Notes: generated by a model not told the origin, from the sequence alone. Numbered from the stretch's first letter, positions 8,828 to 17,910 are shown. The stretch is DNA of 64,000 bases from Leptolyngbyaceae cyanobacterium C42_A2020_001 (GCA_015272515.1 JACYLN010000019.1:1-64000), one strand, 5' to 3'. Numbers and translations are program-made.

Positions 8828-10166
8828 TTTTCAACTCCAATCAGGATGAACAGCATAAAGAAATGGGTAAGTGAATAACCGCACCAACACGGTGTTTAGC
8901 CCTTTAAAGCGATCTCCGTTTGCAGCAAGCTCAACCCCAACCGGGGCTAGGTAAAGTCAGCACTTGAGCGATCGCAAGCCACACAGCTAGCTTTCCCAAG
9001 TTGACCCGTCAAACCGAGGCGCTGACGATATCTGCAACGGTTCCATGAAGTCATCAGCAAGCAAACTCACACGCCGCCTCAAATCAACCGCGCCAGATTG
9101 AACTTCGCGTCACAAATGCCGCTTGCGAAGTTAAGCCACAGCAACGAGATCCACTTGACTATTTGAGTTAAAAAATTCTCCTTGAGAGAACTCGACCGAC
9201 CGAGTTCGCCTAGTTCACCCAACCAGTCAGACAGGAGGACTGGCTTTCGTGAAATGCGAACCTCAAAGTTACAGGTCGGTCAGCTCATACTGGGAGCTTC
9301 ACACCGATCTGCCCAGGATAGCGCGGGGTCACACTGCCGTTTCCGCTTAAGTTTCATTTCCAGATACCACAGTAAATGGTATCCAGTCAGGAAATGGAGT
9401 TTCAACGCTTCGTGTATCCTTCAGACATAACATTCTTAATTTAGCATTAATAGTTTGTAAAACATTCGTTGAAATGGGTGATTCACTTCATTTTTATATG
9501 TAGCCTACAATACATTTCAGGACGCGATCGCTTTTGGCGGCAGAAGTCACATAACCATCAAAATGCATCCCAGCGTATTTCTACCAACTTGAGTAGCCAC
9601 TTAAGAGAGACAGCAATATGCAAAGTACCAACTGCACTAGGCTTCGCCAAGAGAACCAGTTCCAAACCCGACAGCACTTTTCCTTAGAAAGCGGCAAGCT
9701 CCTCCGCACCTCTACTGCTATCCCTTATTCCTGATCACCGCTGTTCTCCCAATCGGGATACAGTTGTCAATCAGCTCCACTACTGATTCAGATGGTCACT
9801 GCTATTCAAATGACCAACCGTGCCGATTTTGAGCAAAATTAGGACAATGACTCATTCAAAATGTAAAATTAAAAGTGGTAAAGTTTTAGTGTAAACCATC
9901 TTGAATTTTCAACTTTTTTAATTAGTTCTCATTCCTTAGTGCAATCAGGCTTCTTTCTTGCATACAGATTAGACTCATACAAAACCTGATTGAGGAACTT
10001 TCAAAGGAAAGATTGGACTCCATTTTAACAACTCAAGCACTTAGTTGAATTTACGGCCAAGAAATCTACAATGAAGTAGTTGTTCCTACCAATTCTGTCT
10101 TCAACTATTCATTGAACGATATAACCAGTGCAGATATAGTCCTCCTCATTCTTGGGAGACTTCGTT
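8828..10166. other. 1.3-kb intergenic region without a convincing gene
   Basis: Between the minus-strand polyamine enzyme and a plus-strand small protein lies a stretch with only weak ORFs (9182-9430, 9469-9687) that have no family likeness and no good start signals. It holds a hairpin-rich block (9101-9396, listed separately) and a long-loop inverted repeat CAATCAGG (9942-9949) / CCTGATTG (9985-9992). The 9820-9960 part is AT-rich and could hold promoters for the downstream gene. No tRNA or known RNA family was recognised. Confidence 0.6.
9101..9396. ncRNA. Candidate structured RNA or leader with five hairpins
   Basis: Five stems lie in a row: AACTTCGC/GCGAAGTT (9101-9108 with 9125-9132), GAACTCG/CGAGTTC (9188-9194 with 9201-9207), CCAGTC/GACTGG (9223-9228 with 9238-9243), AGGTCGGT/ACCGATCT plus inner AGCTC/GAGCT (9273-9310), and CATTTCC/GGAAATG enclosing GATACC/GGTATC (9355-9396). 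The last is a two-stage stem of 13 bp. The strand is unknown: it could be a free RNA, or a 5' leader of the polyamine gene starting 270 bp to the left on the minus strand. No known family was recognised. Confidence 0.4.
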
Positions 10167-10448
10167 ATGGGTCACTCTTCTTTGTACCAATGGTCAACCC
10201 GTGCTGTTGAAGATCAGCACTGGCCCACGTTTGAGGAAATTTTGAGGCGGTTGCACCAGGAAGGAATTTATCTGCACCCCCACCAACTTGCAACGTTTTT
10301 TGTCTGGCACGGCTTACCAGTTGATTTGAGGTATGTTCCCGCTGGCTTACAACAGCGCGCTGCCAAAATCAACGACAATTATTTAGGGGATATGGCTCGT
10401 TTTGAAGCATTGAATGAACCGCTCTGGTATTCTGGTTCTCTCCACTAA
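10167..10448 (+). CDS. Small conserved-looking protein, unknown function
   Basis: The 93-residue protein starts at ATG 10167 (MGHSSLYQWSTRAVEDQHWP). The ORF track extends five codons to a TTG. It is soluble, with many aromatic residues and a central segment LHPHQLATFFVWHGLPVDLR that reads as structured helix. Codon use resembles the neighbours and no other frame competes. I cannot assign a family with certainty; such small proteins are often cyanobacteria-specific. It stands alone, 107 bp before cobO. Confidence 0.7.
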   Translation: MGHSSLYQWSTRAVEDQHWPTFEEILRRLHQEGIYLHPHQLATFFVWHGLPVDLRYVPAGLQQRAAKINDNYLGDMARFEALNEPLWYSGSLH

Positions 10449-10555
10449 CCACCTCCTTGCACTATTCTTATAACCGTTCTTAGTGGTACAAAAGAACCCT
10501 TTATCTTCTATCCTCTGAGCAAAAATCTATCCCTCAATGAATCGAGAATTGTTAT

Positions 10556-11227
10556 ATGGATGAATCTTTGAAATTAACCAACGCCATCACTGAGACAAAT
10601 CAAGGCTTGACGAGTGACCAGTACAAGCAAAAAATGCAACGCCGCAAGGAAGTTCAGGAGCAACGCCTGGCGAACATGAAGACCGAAAAAGGCTTGGTCA
10701 TTGTGCACACGGGCAATGGCAAAGGTAAAACCACTGCGGCGTTGGGAATGGTGCTGCGATCGCTGGGGCATGGGCATCGGGTGGCGATCGTCCAGTTCAT
10801 TAAAGGAGCCTGGGAACCCGCCGAAAAAGCAGCATTTGCACCGTGGACCGTTACACGAGAAAACCAATCACCTCAGTTAGAATTTCATGCAATGGGCGAA
10901 GGTTTCACCTGGGAAACGCAAGATCGAGACCGCGATACCCAACTGGCACAAACCGCCTGGGACAAAGCCCTTTCCTTCATCACCCATCCCGACGTAAAGT
11001 TAACCTTGCTAGATGAAGTCAACGTTGCCCTCAAACTGGGTTATCTCACTCCTCAACAAGTCATCACCGGACTTCAGCAAAAACCTGCCCATTCTCACGT
11101 CATCCTCACCGGACGCGGTGCCCCCCAAGCCTTGATCGACCATGCCGACCTTGTCACCGAAATGACCCTGGTCAAACATCCCTTCCGCGAACAAGGCATC
11201 AAAGCCCAACCCGGCATCGAGTTCTAA
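10556..11227 (+). CDS. cobO: Cob(I)yrinic acid a,c-diamide adenosyltransferase
   Basis: The 223-residue enzyme is of the CobA/CobO/BtuR type, which transfers the adenosyl group of ATP to cobalt in corrinoid biosynthesis or salvage. The P-loop is [15 protein letters not shown] (about residues 52-66), followed by [11 protein letters not shown] and the Walker-B-like [11 protein letters not shown]. The end [17 protein letters not shown] is typical of the family. The first 45 residues are a charged N-terminal helix ([15 protein letters not shown]) also seen in bacterial homologues. No cobalamin riboswitch is evident upstream. pyrR follows after 37 bp of C-rich sequence on the same strand. Confidence 0.95.
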   Translation: MDESLKLTNAITETNQGLTSDQYKQKMQRRKEVQEQRLANMKTEKGLVIVHTGNGKGKTTAALGMVLRSLGHGHRVAIVQFIKGAWEPAEKAAFAPWTVTRENQSPQLEFHAMGEGFTWETQDRDRDTQLAQTAWDKALSFITHPDVKLTLLDEVNVALKLGYLTPQQVITGLQQKPAHSHVILTGRGAPQALIDHADLVTEMTLVKHPFREQGIKAQPGIEF

Positions 11228-11264
11228 TTCCCCTTCCCCCTCTTCCCCACCCTCCTTCTCTCCC

Positions 11265-11801
11265 ATGCCCAGCGAAGCGATCGAAATCCTCTCTGCCGAA
11301 GAGATCCGCCGTACCCTCACCCGCCTTGCATCTGAAGTGATTGAGCGATCGGGCGATTTATCGAAACTCGTCTTGCTGGGTGTGTTTACTCGGGGGGTGC
11401 CGCTGGCGCAAATGTTGGCAAAGCAGATTGAATTGTTGGAACAGGTGAAGGTGCCATTGGGCGCGATCGATATTACGTTTTACCGGGATGATCTTGATAC
11501 CATTGGCATTCGCACCCCCAACAAAACCAATATTCCCTTTGATCTTTCTGGTAAAACCGTGGTGCTGGTAGATGACGTAATTTTCAAAGGACGCACTGCT
11601 CGCGCCGCCCTGGAAGCGGTGAAAGATTACGGTAGACCTACCGTGGTTCGCCTTGCTGTGCTAGTCGATCGCGGACATCGAGAACTCCCCATTCACCCCG
11701 ACTTCACCGGAAAACTACTGCCTACTGCGAAGGAAGAAACGGTCAAAGTCTATGTGCAGGAGTTGGATGGACGCGATGCAGTGGAACTTTTGAAATCTTG
11801 A
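11265..11801 (+). CDS. pyrR: PyrR: pyrimidine regulator / uracil phosphoribosyltransferase
   Basis: The 178-residue protein has the PRTase fold. The PRPP-binding loop is [17 protein letters not shown], preceded by [12 protein letters not shown] and [10 protein letters not shown], all characteristic of PyrR. In Gram-positive bacteria PyrR binds pyr mRNA to control attenuation and also makes UMP from uracil. In cyanobacteria no pyr operon accompanies it here, so only the enzymatic or a moonlighting regulatory role can be proposed. It starts at ATG 11265 and sits between cobO and a type 2 isopentenyl isomerase, all on the same strand. Confidence 0.95.
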   Translation: MPSEAIEILSAEEIRRTLTRLASEVIERSGDLSKLVLLGVFTRGVPLAQMLAKQIELLEQVKVPLGAIDITFYRDDLDTIGIRTPNKTNIPFDLSGKTVVLVDDVIFKGRTARAALEAVKDYGRPTVVRLAVLVDRGHRELPIHPDFTGKLLPTAKEETVKVYVQELDGRDAVELLKS

Positions 11802-11813
11802 ATTGGGCATGGG

Positions 11814-11840
11814 GGTTAGGGTATAGGGTATAGGGTGTAG
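11814..11840. repeat. Heptameric short tandem repeat
   Basis: The 7-bp unit AGGGTAT is repeated (TTAGGGTATAGGGTATAGGG), ending with the variant AGGGTGT, between pyrR and the isomerase gene. Heptameric repeats of this kind are widespread in cyanobacterial intergenic DNA. Similar arrays with different units appear at 25.4 kb, 36.3 kb and inside the GT39 gene. Confidence 0.6.
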
Positions 11841-11858
11841 ACCATTGAGCTTCTTTCC

Positions 11859-12911
11859 ATGAACCCATCGGTAGAAACCCAGGTTCGCAAAGCCGACCAT
11901 TTGCGCGTGTGCCTGGAGGAAGATGTACAGTTTCGGGAGACTTCGAGTGGATTGGAGCGCTACCGATTCATTCACTGTTGCTTGCCAGAACTGGACTTTA
12001 ATGACGTTGATTTAACCACAAGCTTTTTAGGTAAAACCCTATCGGCTCCCCTGCTGATTTCCTCCATGACTGGAGGCACGGATCAAGCCAAGCTCATCAA
12101 TTTTCGGCTGGCGGCGGCGGCTCAACAGCATCAATTGGCGATGGGGATAGGCTCACAGCGCGTAGCCGTGGAAAATCCAGATGTGGCAATGACGTTTGCG
12201 GTGCGATCGCTGGCACCGGATATTTTGCTGTTTGCCAATATTGGCGCTGTGCAGCTTAATTATCAGTACGGGCTGGATGAGTGCCGCAAGATTGTAGATT
12301 TGCTAGAAGCCGATGCCTTGATTCTGCATCTGAATGTGCTGCAAGAGTGTGTGCAAACGAAGGGTGATAAGAACTTTCGGGGATTGCTCGACAAAATCGC
12401 CATGCTTTGTGAAGAGCTTCCAGTTCCGGTGATTGCTAAGGAAGTGGGAAATGGCATTTCGGGAATGATGGCAAAACGCTTGATTGAAGCTGGAGTTGCC
12501 GTCATCGACGTAGCAGGCGCGGGAGGTACTTCCTGGGCAAAGGTAGAAGGGGAACGGGCAAACGATTTGCGGCAACGCCGACTCGGACAGACTTTTGCCG
12601 ATTGGGGCATTCCCACTGCCGAGTGCATCACCGCCATTCGCGCGATCGCGCCCACAATTCCTCTGATCGCCTCTGGTGGGTTACGCAATGGCTTAGATGC
12701 GGCAAAAGCGATCGCCCTCGGTGCCGACCTCGCAGGTATGGCACTCCCCTTCCTCAAAGCCGCTAACGAATCAGAAGAAGTCCTTCATGCCCTGATTGCA
12801 ATCCTTAAAGAAGAACTAGCAGTAACCTTATTCTGCACCGGGAACGCCGCGATCGCAGACTTAAAAACATCAGATGCACTGAGGAAAACGGGAATCGGGG
12901 ATGGGGTGTAG
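11859..12911 (+). CDS. fni: Type 2 isopentenyl-diphosphate delta-isomerase
   Basis: The 350-residue FMN-dependent enzyme interconverts IPP and DMAPP at the end of the MEP pathway, feeding carotenoid, chlorophyll-tail and quinone synthesis. Family motifs are visible in order: [79 protein letters not shown] and [20 protein letters not shown] (FMN phosphate loop). Length matches the family. Cyanobacteria use this type 2 enzyme rather than the type 1 Idi. It starts at ATG 11859. Confidence 0.95.
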   Translation: MNPSVETQVRKADHLRVCLEEDVQFRETSSGLERYRFIHCCLPELDFNDVDLTTSFLGKTLSAPLLISSMTGGTDQAKLINFRLAAAAQQHQLAMGIGSQRVAVENPDVAMTFAVRSLAPDILLFANIGAVQLNYQYGLDECRKIVDLLEADALILHLNVLQECVQTKGDKNFRGLLDKIAMLCEELPVPVIAKEVGNGISGMMAKRLIEAGVAVIDVAGAGGTSWAKVEGERANDLRQRRLGQTFADWGIPTAECITAIRAIAPTIPLIASGGLRNGLDAAKAIALGADLAGMALPFLKAANESEEVLHALIAILKEELAVTLFCTGNAAIADLKTSDALRKTGIGDGV

Positions 12912-13330
12912 AGAGGCAACCAATGTATACATTACAGAGCAGTTCTGGCTTTGTGCCAAATGAAGCGCATTAGTAAAATTCATGCCATTCTCATGCCATT
13001 GCAGGACTTGTACCACCAAACTTCCATTTATGAGCTGGCCATTAGGCAAACCGAGAAGGTTTCTCAATGCTTTTCAACCCCGATCATGCCATTGCTCCAC
13101 CATTCCTAGACGAATCGCATCTTCTAAATTATGTAAGCTCTTGGGACTTCCTCTGCATTTCAAACATCCTGCAACCTCTGCTAAATTCGTTTCCCTATCA
13201 CCCGTTACCCGTTACTCATGTGCCTTCACCTATAGAGTGGGATTACTACGACAAACTCAGGGGTTATCCACACCGGACTTCTTCAGCCAGATTTGACAGG
13301 ATGAAAGGTGTAATCGGAGGGTAACCAATC
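12912..13330. other. Intergenic region with decayed sequence
   Basis: Besides the PIN relic, the minus strand upstream of its TGA stays open (SLHNLEDAIRLGMVEQWHDR) without family likeness. CATGCCATT occurs three times (around 12980, 12991 and 13085). The plus-strand ORFs 12982-13296 and 13067-13324 overlap each other and look like chance. The 3' end carries the leader of the DUF1232 gene, with GGAGGG seven bases before its ATG. Confidence 0.5.
12921..13073 (-). pseudogene. C-terminal relic of a PIN-domain (VapC-like) toxin
   Basis: On the minus strand the frame reads KALRNLLGLPNGQL, then VVQVLQWHENGMNFTNALHLA and QNCSVMYT. This has the pattern of PIN-domain toxins near their C-terminus, where GxDFADALHLA carries catalytic aspartates followed by a TFD end. 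Here the aspartates are replaced (NFTNA), the final TFD is lost and a TGA interrupts the frame just upstream. The N-terminal half of the domain is not found, and no antitoxin gene is adjacent. The call rests on pattern likeness only. Confidence 0.45.
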
Positions 13331-13642
13331 ATGAAATTTTCAATCGAGTCACTGTACAACTGGTATCGCGATACGCTTCGCAATCCTAAATATCGCTGGT
13401 GGATCATTGGTGGATCGTTGCTGTATCTCTTAAGCCCCATTGATATCTCCCCCGATATTTTCCCAGTCATTGGCTGGATTGATGATGGGGTGATTGCAAC
13501 GCTCTTGGTCGCAGAAGTTTCTTCAATGCTGCTCGATCGCTTGAAAGTTGGTAAAAGTTCTAGCGCAACCGAATCCTCAACAACTGCACAAGTATCTGAG
13601 CCAGATAGCACCGTTGATGTCAATGCGGTGTCAGTGAAGTAA
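13331..13642 (+). CDS. YkvA-like DUF1232 membrane protein
   Basis: The 103-residue protein is preceded by a strong ribosome-binding site (CGGAGGG). The DUF1232 core is plain: YRDTLRNPKYRWWIIGGSLLYLLSPIDISPDIFPVIGWIDD, whose SPIDxxPD segment defines the family. Two hydrophobic stretches (27-45 and 55-72) suggest it is membrane-associated. The last 35 residues are Ser/Thr-rich and disordered. The family's molecular role is not established. A strong hairpin follows the gene, so it is probably transcribed alone. Confidence 0.88.
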   Translation: MKFSIESLYNWYRDTLRNPKYRWWIIGGSLLYLLSPIDISPDIFPVIGWIDDGVIATLLVAEVSSMLLDRLKVGKSSSATESSTTAQVSEPDSTVDVNAVSVK

Positions 13643-13664
13643 GCCATAACTCAACACACCTGAG

Positions 13665-13708
13665 TTACCCCTGACGATTAGCAACACGCAAGCAATCGTC
13701 AGGGGTAA
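13665..13708. terminator. 15-bp perfect inverted repeat, likely terminator
   Basis: TTACCCCTGACGATT (13665-13679) is exactly complementary to AATCGTCAGGGGTAA (13694-13708), with a 14-nt loop. It starts 22 bp after the DUF1232 stop. The run after the stem is AAAACG rather than T-rich, so on the plus strand it is not a textbook intrinsic terminator. Its position after a gene still makes termination or mRNA 3'-end protection the simplest reading. Confidence 0.55.
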
Positions 13709-13846
13709 AACGTATGAGTTGATGAAGCGGCTATGTTCAACAATTCATTTCAGCGCTCAAAAAAGTTGCGTCAATCTGGGGTGCATCGGGTAGGCTAGTG
13801 TGCGTAGAGTCAAGCAAACAAACGCTTGTACAGGTTCGAGGCGAGA

Positions 13847-15517
13847 ATGACCTACTCACCGAGCTATCAGCCATCTGGATATTACCAGCCCTCCATTCTA
13901 GAGTTGGCACGTCAAGGAAATTTTCGTGCGATCGCCTACTGGATTAACAGCATCCTGGGGCCGCAGGGAATTTACGTACAAACAGATATTGGACGAGCGG
14001 GTTGCTTGAATATCATGGTGAATTTCCCTCGCACCAAGCATCCGCAAGCGTGTATCAAGGCGCGGCAGCGGTTGGTGCGGCATATCTGCTATCGCCTCTG
14101 GACACTAAACTCAAAAGCGATTCGGGATGTGCGGATCATGGCGCGAGTGACCGGACAGCGAGAAATTCTTTGGCGGCAGTCGATTCGCATTAGCACCCCG
14201 GCAAATACTGGGCAAGCACTCCGCCGCAAAAAGCCTTTGAGTGCAAAAGCTCGGAATGTGAAACAAGAACGATTTCAACTTTTGCGGTCATTTTTAGTAG
14301 GCAGATTGGCGATCGCAGGCTTTCTTTTCTGCTATTGGATTATTTACCTGGAAGCCACCGGGCAGCAAACGGCTGAGCAACCGTCTGTTGCAGTTACGCC
14401 TGCTCCAGAACAGGTGCAAAACGTCAACCAAACCACTGCTCAAACATCTGAAAAAACCGCGATCGCCCACACCCGTCAACAACCGCAGAACTTAGTCTTT
14501 ACGGTGCCACCTCAATTTCAAGGGCAAATTATTCACGAAGCAACCCCTCCCGCCAATGCAGAGAAAGTCGTGGCACTCACATTTGATGATGGTCCCTGGA
14601 AACAAACCACTCAGCAAGTTTTAGACATCCTCAAGCAAAACAGCATCAAAGCTACGTTCTATTTTGTGGGGCAGGCAATTCAAGAAAACCCCGAAATGGC
14701 GAAGAAAGTGGTGGAAGAAGGGCACGCGGTTGGTAACCACACTTGGCAGCACCTGATGGACAATATGGATGCTGCCACCGCAGCTCAGGAATTGGGGAAT
14801 GCGGCTCGTCTGATTTATGAAGCAACGGGGGGAGTTCGTACCTATCTGATGCGCCCACCGGGCGGTAACCTTACCGGCGAGTTGGCAAATTATGCCAAAC
14901 AACAGGGCTACATGGTTACTATGTGGTCGGCCGATTCTCACGATTACTACGTTTCTGCGCCACTCATTGTGGACAATGTTCTTACCAATGTGAAGCCAGG
15001 TGGAATTGTGTTGATGCATGATGGTGGCGGCGATCGCAGCGCCACTGTTGAAGCATTACCTCAAGTTATTTCTGCTCTTCAACGCCAGGGCTACAAATTT
15101 GTCACCATCCCAGAACTGATGGAATTGCAGGCAAAATGGGCAGCGCAACAACCGCCCACGCCCAATCCAGGAGCCGAAGCCACACCTGCCAACCCTGCCG
15201 CTGATTCAGCCTATCCCAGCAATCCATCTCCCATGGAGCAGCCATCCGTGCAACCACCACCCACAGTTCAGCCACCAGCGGCGAGCGACAGTCAACCCGC
15301 TGTGGGCAATCCGTCTGCTGTTGAAACTCAGCCCACCATCCCTTCTGCACCTGCATTCACAACGCCAAGCGCTCCTGGAACCGAAATTCCCGCCGCCCCA
15401 CCGCTTACGCAGGAAAATGGCACCACTCCGGCTCACCCGTCTCCCTTGATGCAGGATGCTGGGACAATGCCCGTTGAGCCTGTTAGTGAAACTGCAAACG
15501 CCTTCCATGCCCCCTGA
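13847..15517 (+). CDS. Polysaccharide deacetylase with N-terminal repeat domain
   Basis: The 556-residue protein starts at ATG 13847; the ORF track's TTG is 7 codons earlier. It has four parts. Residues about 15-120 form an unnamed domain (SILELARQGNFRAIAYWINS...) also found in two other proteins of this window. A membrane segment follows (SFLVGRLAIAGFLFCYWIIYL, ~147-170). A NodB deacetylase domain occupies about 230-425: ALTFDDGPWK gives the metal Asp, NHTWQH the two His, MRPPGGNLT and MHDGGG the late motifs. The C-terminal 130 residues are Pro/Ala-rich and disordered. The enzyme domain lies outside the cytoplasm and should remove N- or O-acetyl groups from cell-wall or exopolysaccharide sugars. 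The next gene overlaps its end by 11 bp. Confidence 0.9.
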   Translation: MTYSPSYQPSGYYQPSILELARQGNFRAIAYWINSILGPQGIYVQTDIGRAGCLNIMVNFPRTKHPQACIKARQRLVRHICYRLWTLNSKAIRDVRIMARVTGQREILWRQSIRISTPANTGQALRRKKPLSAKARNVKQERFQLLRSFLVGRLAIAGFLFCYWIIYLEATGQQTAEQPSVAVTPAPEQVQNVNQTTAQTSEKTAIAHTRQQPQNLVFTVPPQFQGQIIHEATPPANAEKVVALTFDDGPWKQTTQQVLDILKQNSIKATFYFVGQAIQENPEMAKKVVEEGHAVGNHTWQHLMDNMDAATAAQELGNAARLIYEATGGVRTYLMRPPGGNLTGELANYAKQQGYMVTMWSADSHDYYVSAPLIVDNVLTNVKPGGIVLMHDGGGDRSATVEALPQVISALQRQGYKFVTIPELMELQAKWAAQQPPTPNPGAEATPANPAADSAYPSNPSPMEQPSVQPPPTVQPPAASDSQPAVGNPSAVETQPTIPSAPAFTTPSAPGTEIPAAPPLTQENGTTPAHPSPLMQDAGTMPVEPVSETANAFHAP

Positions 15518-15941
15518 ACCCCATGTCAGCATCGCATCCTTCGCCTGTGCCCTGTCTGATTTGGTCGCACACTCTAAGCAAACTGGGAACCCGGAAACCA
15601 TTTTTAGCCTGGAGGAGCCATTATTTTTATCTATAAAAGTGGAATTTTCCGGTTCAGGGGCGATCGCCCTCATGCCTTTGCAACTGTCTATCCTGGTTGA
15701 GTTCTATGCCAAAGCTCGTAAACGTAGCGAAGATTTGGAACTTGGCAGTGCGACGCTACCAACCCGTGCCAAACAGTTCATCTACACACCAACGCTTGCC
15801 ATCCCAATCGGGTTAGGATCGCTAGCGGTTTTACCTGATAAAGCTTACACAATTTCTGCACTTGTCCGGATTGGAGCCAAAGGGCATCCAGCATTGATTA
15901 CTGGTTTCGTTGAAGGGCTTTTCATTCAAACGTATGAGTAA
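15507..15941 (+). CDS. Hypothetical protein overlapping the deacetylase
   Basis: The 144-residue protein starts at ATG 15507 (MPPEPHVSIASFACALSDLV), overlapping the deacetylase stop by 11 bp, which suggests coupled translation. The upstream starts in the ORF track would overlap more. Notable segments are SILVEFYAKARKRSEDLELG and a C-terminal half with beta-like alternation (YTISALVRIGAKGHPALITG). There are no membrane helices, signal peptide or catalytic motif. I do not recognise it; the coupling hints at a link to the deacetylase. Confidence 0.65.
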   Translation: MPPEPHVSIASFACALSDLVAHSKQTGNPETIFSLEEPLFLSIKVEFSGSGAIALMPLQLSILVEFYAKARKRSEDLELGSATLPTRAKQFIYTPTLAIPIGLGSLAVLPDKAYTISALVRIGAKGHPALITGFVEGLFIQTYE

Positions 15942-15988
15942 AACTCTGCCATGATGCAGGAGTGAATGAATGCCGTACAAGGAGAAAC

Positions 15989-16705
15989 ATGACACCTGTA
16001 AATCTAAAACGCTTTACATGGGTTTCTTTAACGTTGTTATTCCTTTGCTACACCTGGTTTGGCTGGTATCTAGCAGGGTTACAGACTCAACCTGCGTGGC
16101 TCCCCTCTGCCTGCTATCAGTTGCTGAGCGCTCCAACCCAGCGGGCAACCGTTCCAGATTCACCAGATTCGACCCAACCAAGCACTATATCGACTCCCAA
16201 TCAAGTTCCTGAAACAGCGATCGCGCCTTCCTCCCAAACTGCGGAACTTCAACCAGCCAAACCCCTGGAATCATCAACGTCACCTCAAAAACCTCCCCAT
16301 TTGGCGAATCAACCCAGCCAACCAGCAGTTTCTAGTTTCAGCCGCTCAACCTGTGATTTTGTAATTCAGCACAATTTGCCCGCTGGGTTTCTGGCAGTGA
16401 GTTGGGTGTTCCTGTCTTCAATGGCATTCATTTCACCCCTAACAAGTTTTAGTGGTTTTATCAGTCGTTGGTTTAAATCAGACACAGTGGCAATGCTGAC
16501 CCTATTTATGCTGGCAGGGATGGCGGCAGTGATTCTTTATTGGCTACACCTGTTTCTGCAAATTTTGACGATTTTAGCAACTGATGTGCTGGCTAGGATC
16601 GATATTCAATGTCTTGGGTTGAGCGGGATACAAGCCTTTTGGATTCTTGTTTCAATTTCCTTAACTGGACTCGTGAGCGGTTGGATAGGCAACGCAATTT
16701 TTTGA
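15989..16705 (+). CDS. Hypothetical membrane protein, four helices
   Basis: The 238-residue protein starts at ATG 15989 with AAGGAGA eight bases upstream, a much better start than the GTG at 15962. Helix 1 (WVSLTLLFLCYTWFGWYLAGL) is followed by a Pro/Ser/Thr-rich loop of about 90 residues that should lie outside the cytoplasm. Three further helices follow (LAVSWVFLSSMAFISPLTSF, VAMLTLFMLAGMAAVILYWL, AFWILVSISLTGLVSGWIG). One cysteine sits in the loop (ACYQ) and another before helix 2 (STCDFVI), a possible disulfide. No family is recognised. Confidence 0.7.
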   Translation: MTPVNLKRFTWVSLTLLFLCYTWFGWYLAGLQTQPAWLPSACYQLLSAPTQRATVPDSPDSTQPSTISTPNQVPETAIAPSSQTAELQPAKPLESSTSPQKPPHLANQPSQPAVSSFSRSTCDFVIQHNLPAGFLAVSWVFLSSMAFISPLTSFSGFISRWFKSDTVAMLTLFMLAGMAAVILYWLHLFLQILTILATDVLARIDIQCLGLSGIQAFWILVSISLTGLVSGWIGNAIF

Positions 16706-16706
16706 A

Positions 16707-16733
16707 ATAAAAAAGCAGCCAGTGAGGCTGCTA
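16707..16733 (-). terminator. Intrinsic terminator reading on the minus strand
   Basis: On the minus strand AGCAGCC and GGCTGCT pair around a 5-nt loop, followed directly by TTTTTTATTT. It lies 220 bp beyond the thioredoxin-like gene's stop, next to the stop of the convergent membrane-protein gene, and would stop transcripts coming from the right. Confidence 0.75.
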
Positions 16734-16916
16734 ACTAGTATCAGTGCATGAGGTGTAGTCTTATCGTATGAACAAATCTTACCTATCATTACCTGGTTAC
16801 TATTTTGGATACACTCTCACTTTTCCAAAGGACAATCAATTAATCGTCACAGTCATGAACATTCCTTTGGAAAAACTTGCCATACTAAATTCAACAAGCG
16901 TTTAACTGTACCTCTA

Positions 16917-16955
16917 TGCCCTGCGGTAGCTCGACTGCGGGGCAGTTTTATTTTT
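16917..16955 (+). terminator. Intrinsic terminator reading on the plus strand
   Basis: TGCCCTGCGG pairs with CTGCGGGGCA (10 bp with two G-T pairs), followed by GTTTTATTTTT. It ends at the stop codon of the convergent thioredoxin-like gene and would stop plus-strand transcripts from the 15-16.7 kb genes. The two terminators thus sit crosswise in this convergent gap. Confidence 0.65.
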
Positions 16956-17271
16956 AGTTTGTCTCGCTTAACACGGCTTGTAAGCGGCTTCTAAATTCTC
17001 CTTTGGGATGGCCGCCTTTTACTTCTCCAATAATCTTAAAGTCATCCCCTTCGGGAGAATCGCAAATAATATAAGTGGGCCAACCCATTTCTGCTTTATC
17101 AGGATACTGCGTCAACAAAATCTTGCGGTATTTGCGATAGGTGGCAGTGTCCTGCATTTTACAATCAACAAACTGCAACCCCAATTCTTCGACCACTTTT
17201 TGGTCATAAAACGACATTTTGTGGCAAATTCCACAGTCTTCTGAAGAGAATTTGATGACGGCACGTTCCAT
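16954..17271 (-). CDS. Thioredoxin-like protein with CGIC motif
   Basis: The 105-residue protein is thioredoxin-fold. MERAVIKFSSEDCGICHKMSF puts the redox pair CGIC at residues 13-16, and the cis-proline loop appears as MGWPTYIICD. The CxxC dipeptide is Gly-Ile instead of the Gly-Pro of standard thioredoxin, which alters the redox potential. It lacks a signal peptide and so is cytoplasmic. It is a likely disulfide reductase or a relative involved in thiol homeostasis; the partner is unknown. It starts at ATG 17271. Confidence 0.85.
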   Translation of the reverse strand: MERAVIKFSSEDCGICHKMSFYDQKVVEELGLQFVDCKMQDTATYRKYRKILLTQYPDKAEMGWPTYIICDSPEGDDFKIIGEVKGGHPKGEFRSRLQAVLSETN

Positions 17272-17910
17272 ATCTTTGGCATCTCCAAATGGCTACTTTT
17301 TCTATCCATCAGAAAGTTGATGTAGACCAAGCATTTCAGCGGTTTACCTGGATCTAATCTTTCTGATTAAAGCTATATTTTACGCCGTTGAGGGATGAGA
17401 AAACCCCAACTCATTACTGGGTTGGGGTGCCAAATCAGGGTGCATCTACCACCTACTGAATTCCCGTGCAAAGCGATCGCATCCGGAGAGTTTTGTGGAG
17501 AAACCTTGAAGCTTGTCCAGTGTGGCTTGAAGTTTCAGTAACGTTTTTATCAGAACAGGCGGGTGCAGAGGTCTGCGTGTCAGCATACATAAAGTGCACA
17601 GGATGCCACTTCACGAAACTTTAATAAGCGGCTCATCAGAATTGCTGAATTGCCTGGGATGAGCGAGAGTGGAGAAAGGTTCCAAATCACTCACGTTATC
17701 TATCAATCTAGGGTTTGCTTTCTGCCAGTTAAATCTGGGTACACTGAGAGACGGTCAGTTGACTCAGTAATTTCAAATTCAGCCTGATACATCCTTTCAA
17801 CCGTTGATTTAGGAAAAAGGGACGATACAGTTCAACAGTCGAAGCTTCTCTGGAAGACTGTACGTCATTGTAAGCAGGCAGCGCATCCACCGTTTTCTGG
17901 GAGGGGCATT
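17272..17910. other. Intergenic region upstream of the CHAT gene
   Basis: This 640-bp stretch holds an inverted repeat ACCCCAAC (17403-17410) / GTTGGGGT (17421-17428) with a short T-run on the minus strand, a possible weak terminator. The rest shows no convincing ORF on either strand; 17729-18142 on the minus strand is an antisense shadow. The 3' end bears GGGAGGGG, 4 bp before the GTG of the CHAT gene. Confidence 0.5.

Noticed and set aside
9182-9687. Two plus-strand ORFs (82 and 72 codons)
   Set aside because: Composition is random-like, there is no ribosome-binding site, and the first lies across perfect hairpins.
10449-10555. Cobalamin riboswitch in front of cobO
   Set aside because: The gap is only 107 bp and lacks the conserved B12-box sequence and the size needed.
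12982-13324. Overlapping plus-strand ORFs of 104 and 85 codons
   Set aside because: They overlap in different frames and show no domain; the opposite strand has the PIN relic instead.
13833-13842. tRNA T-loop-like GGTTCGAG
   Set aside because: No acceptor stem or anticodon arm surrounds it; it lies just before the deacetylase start.
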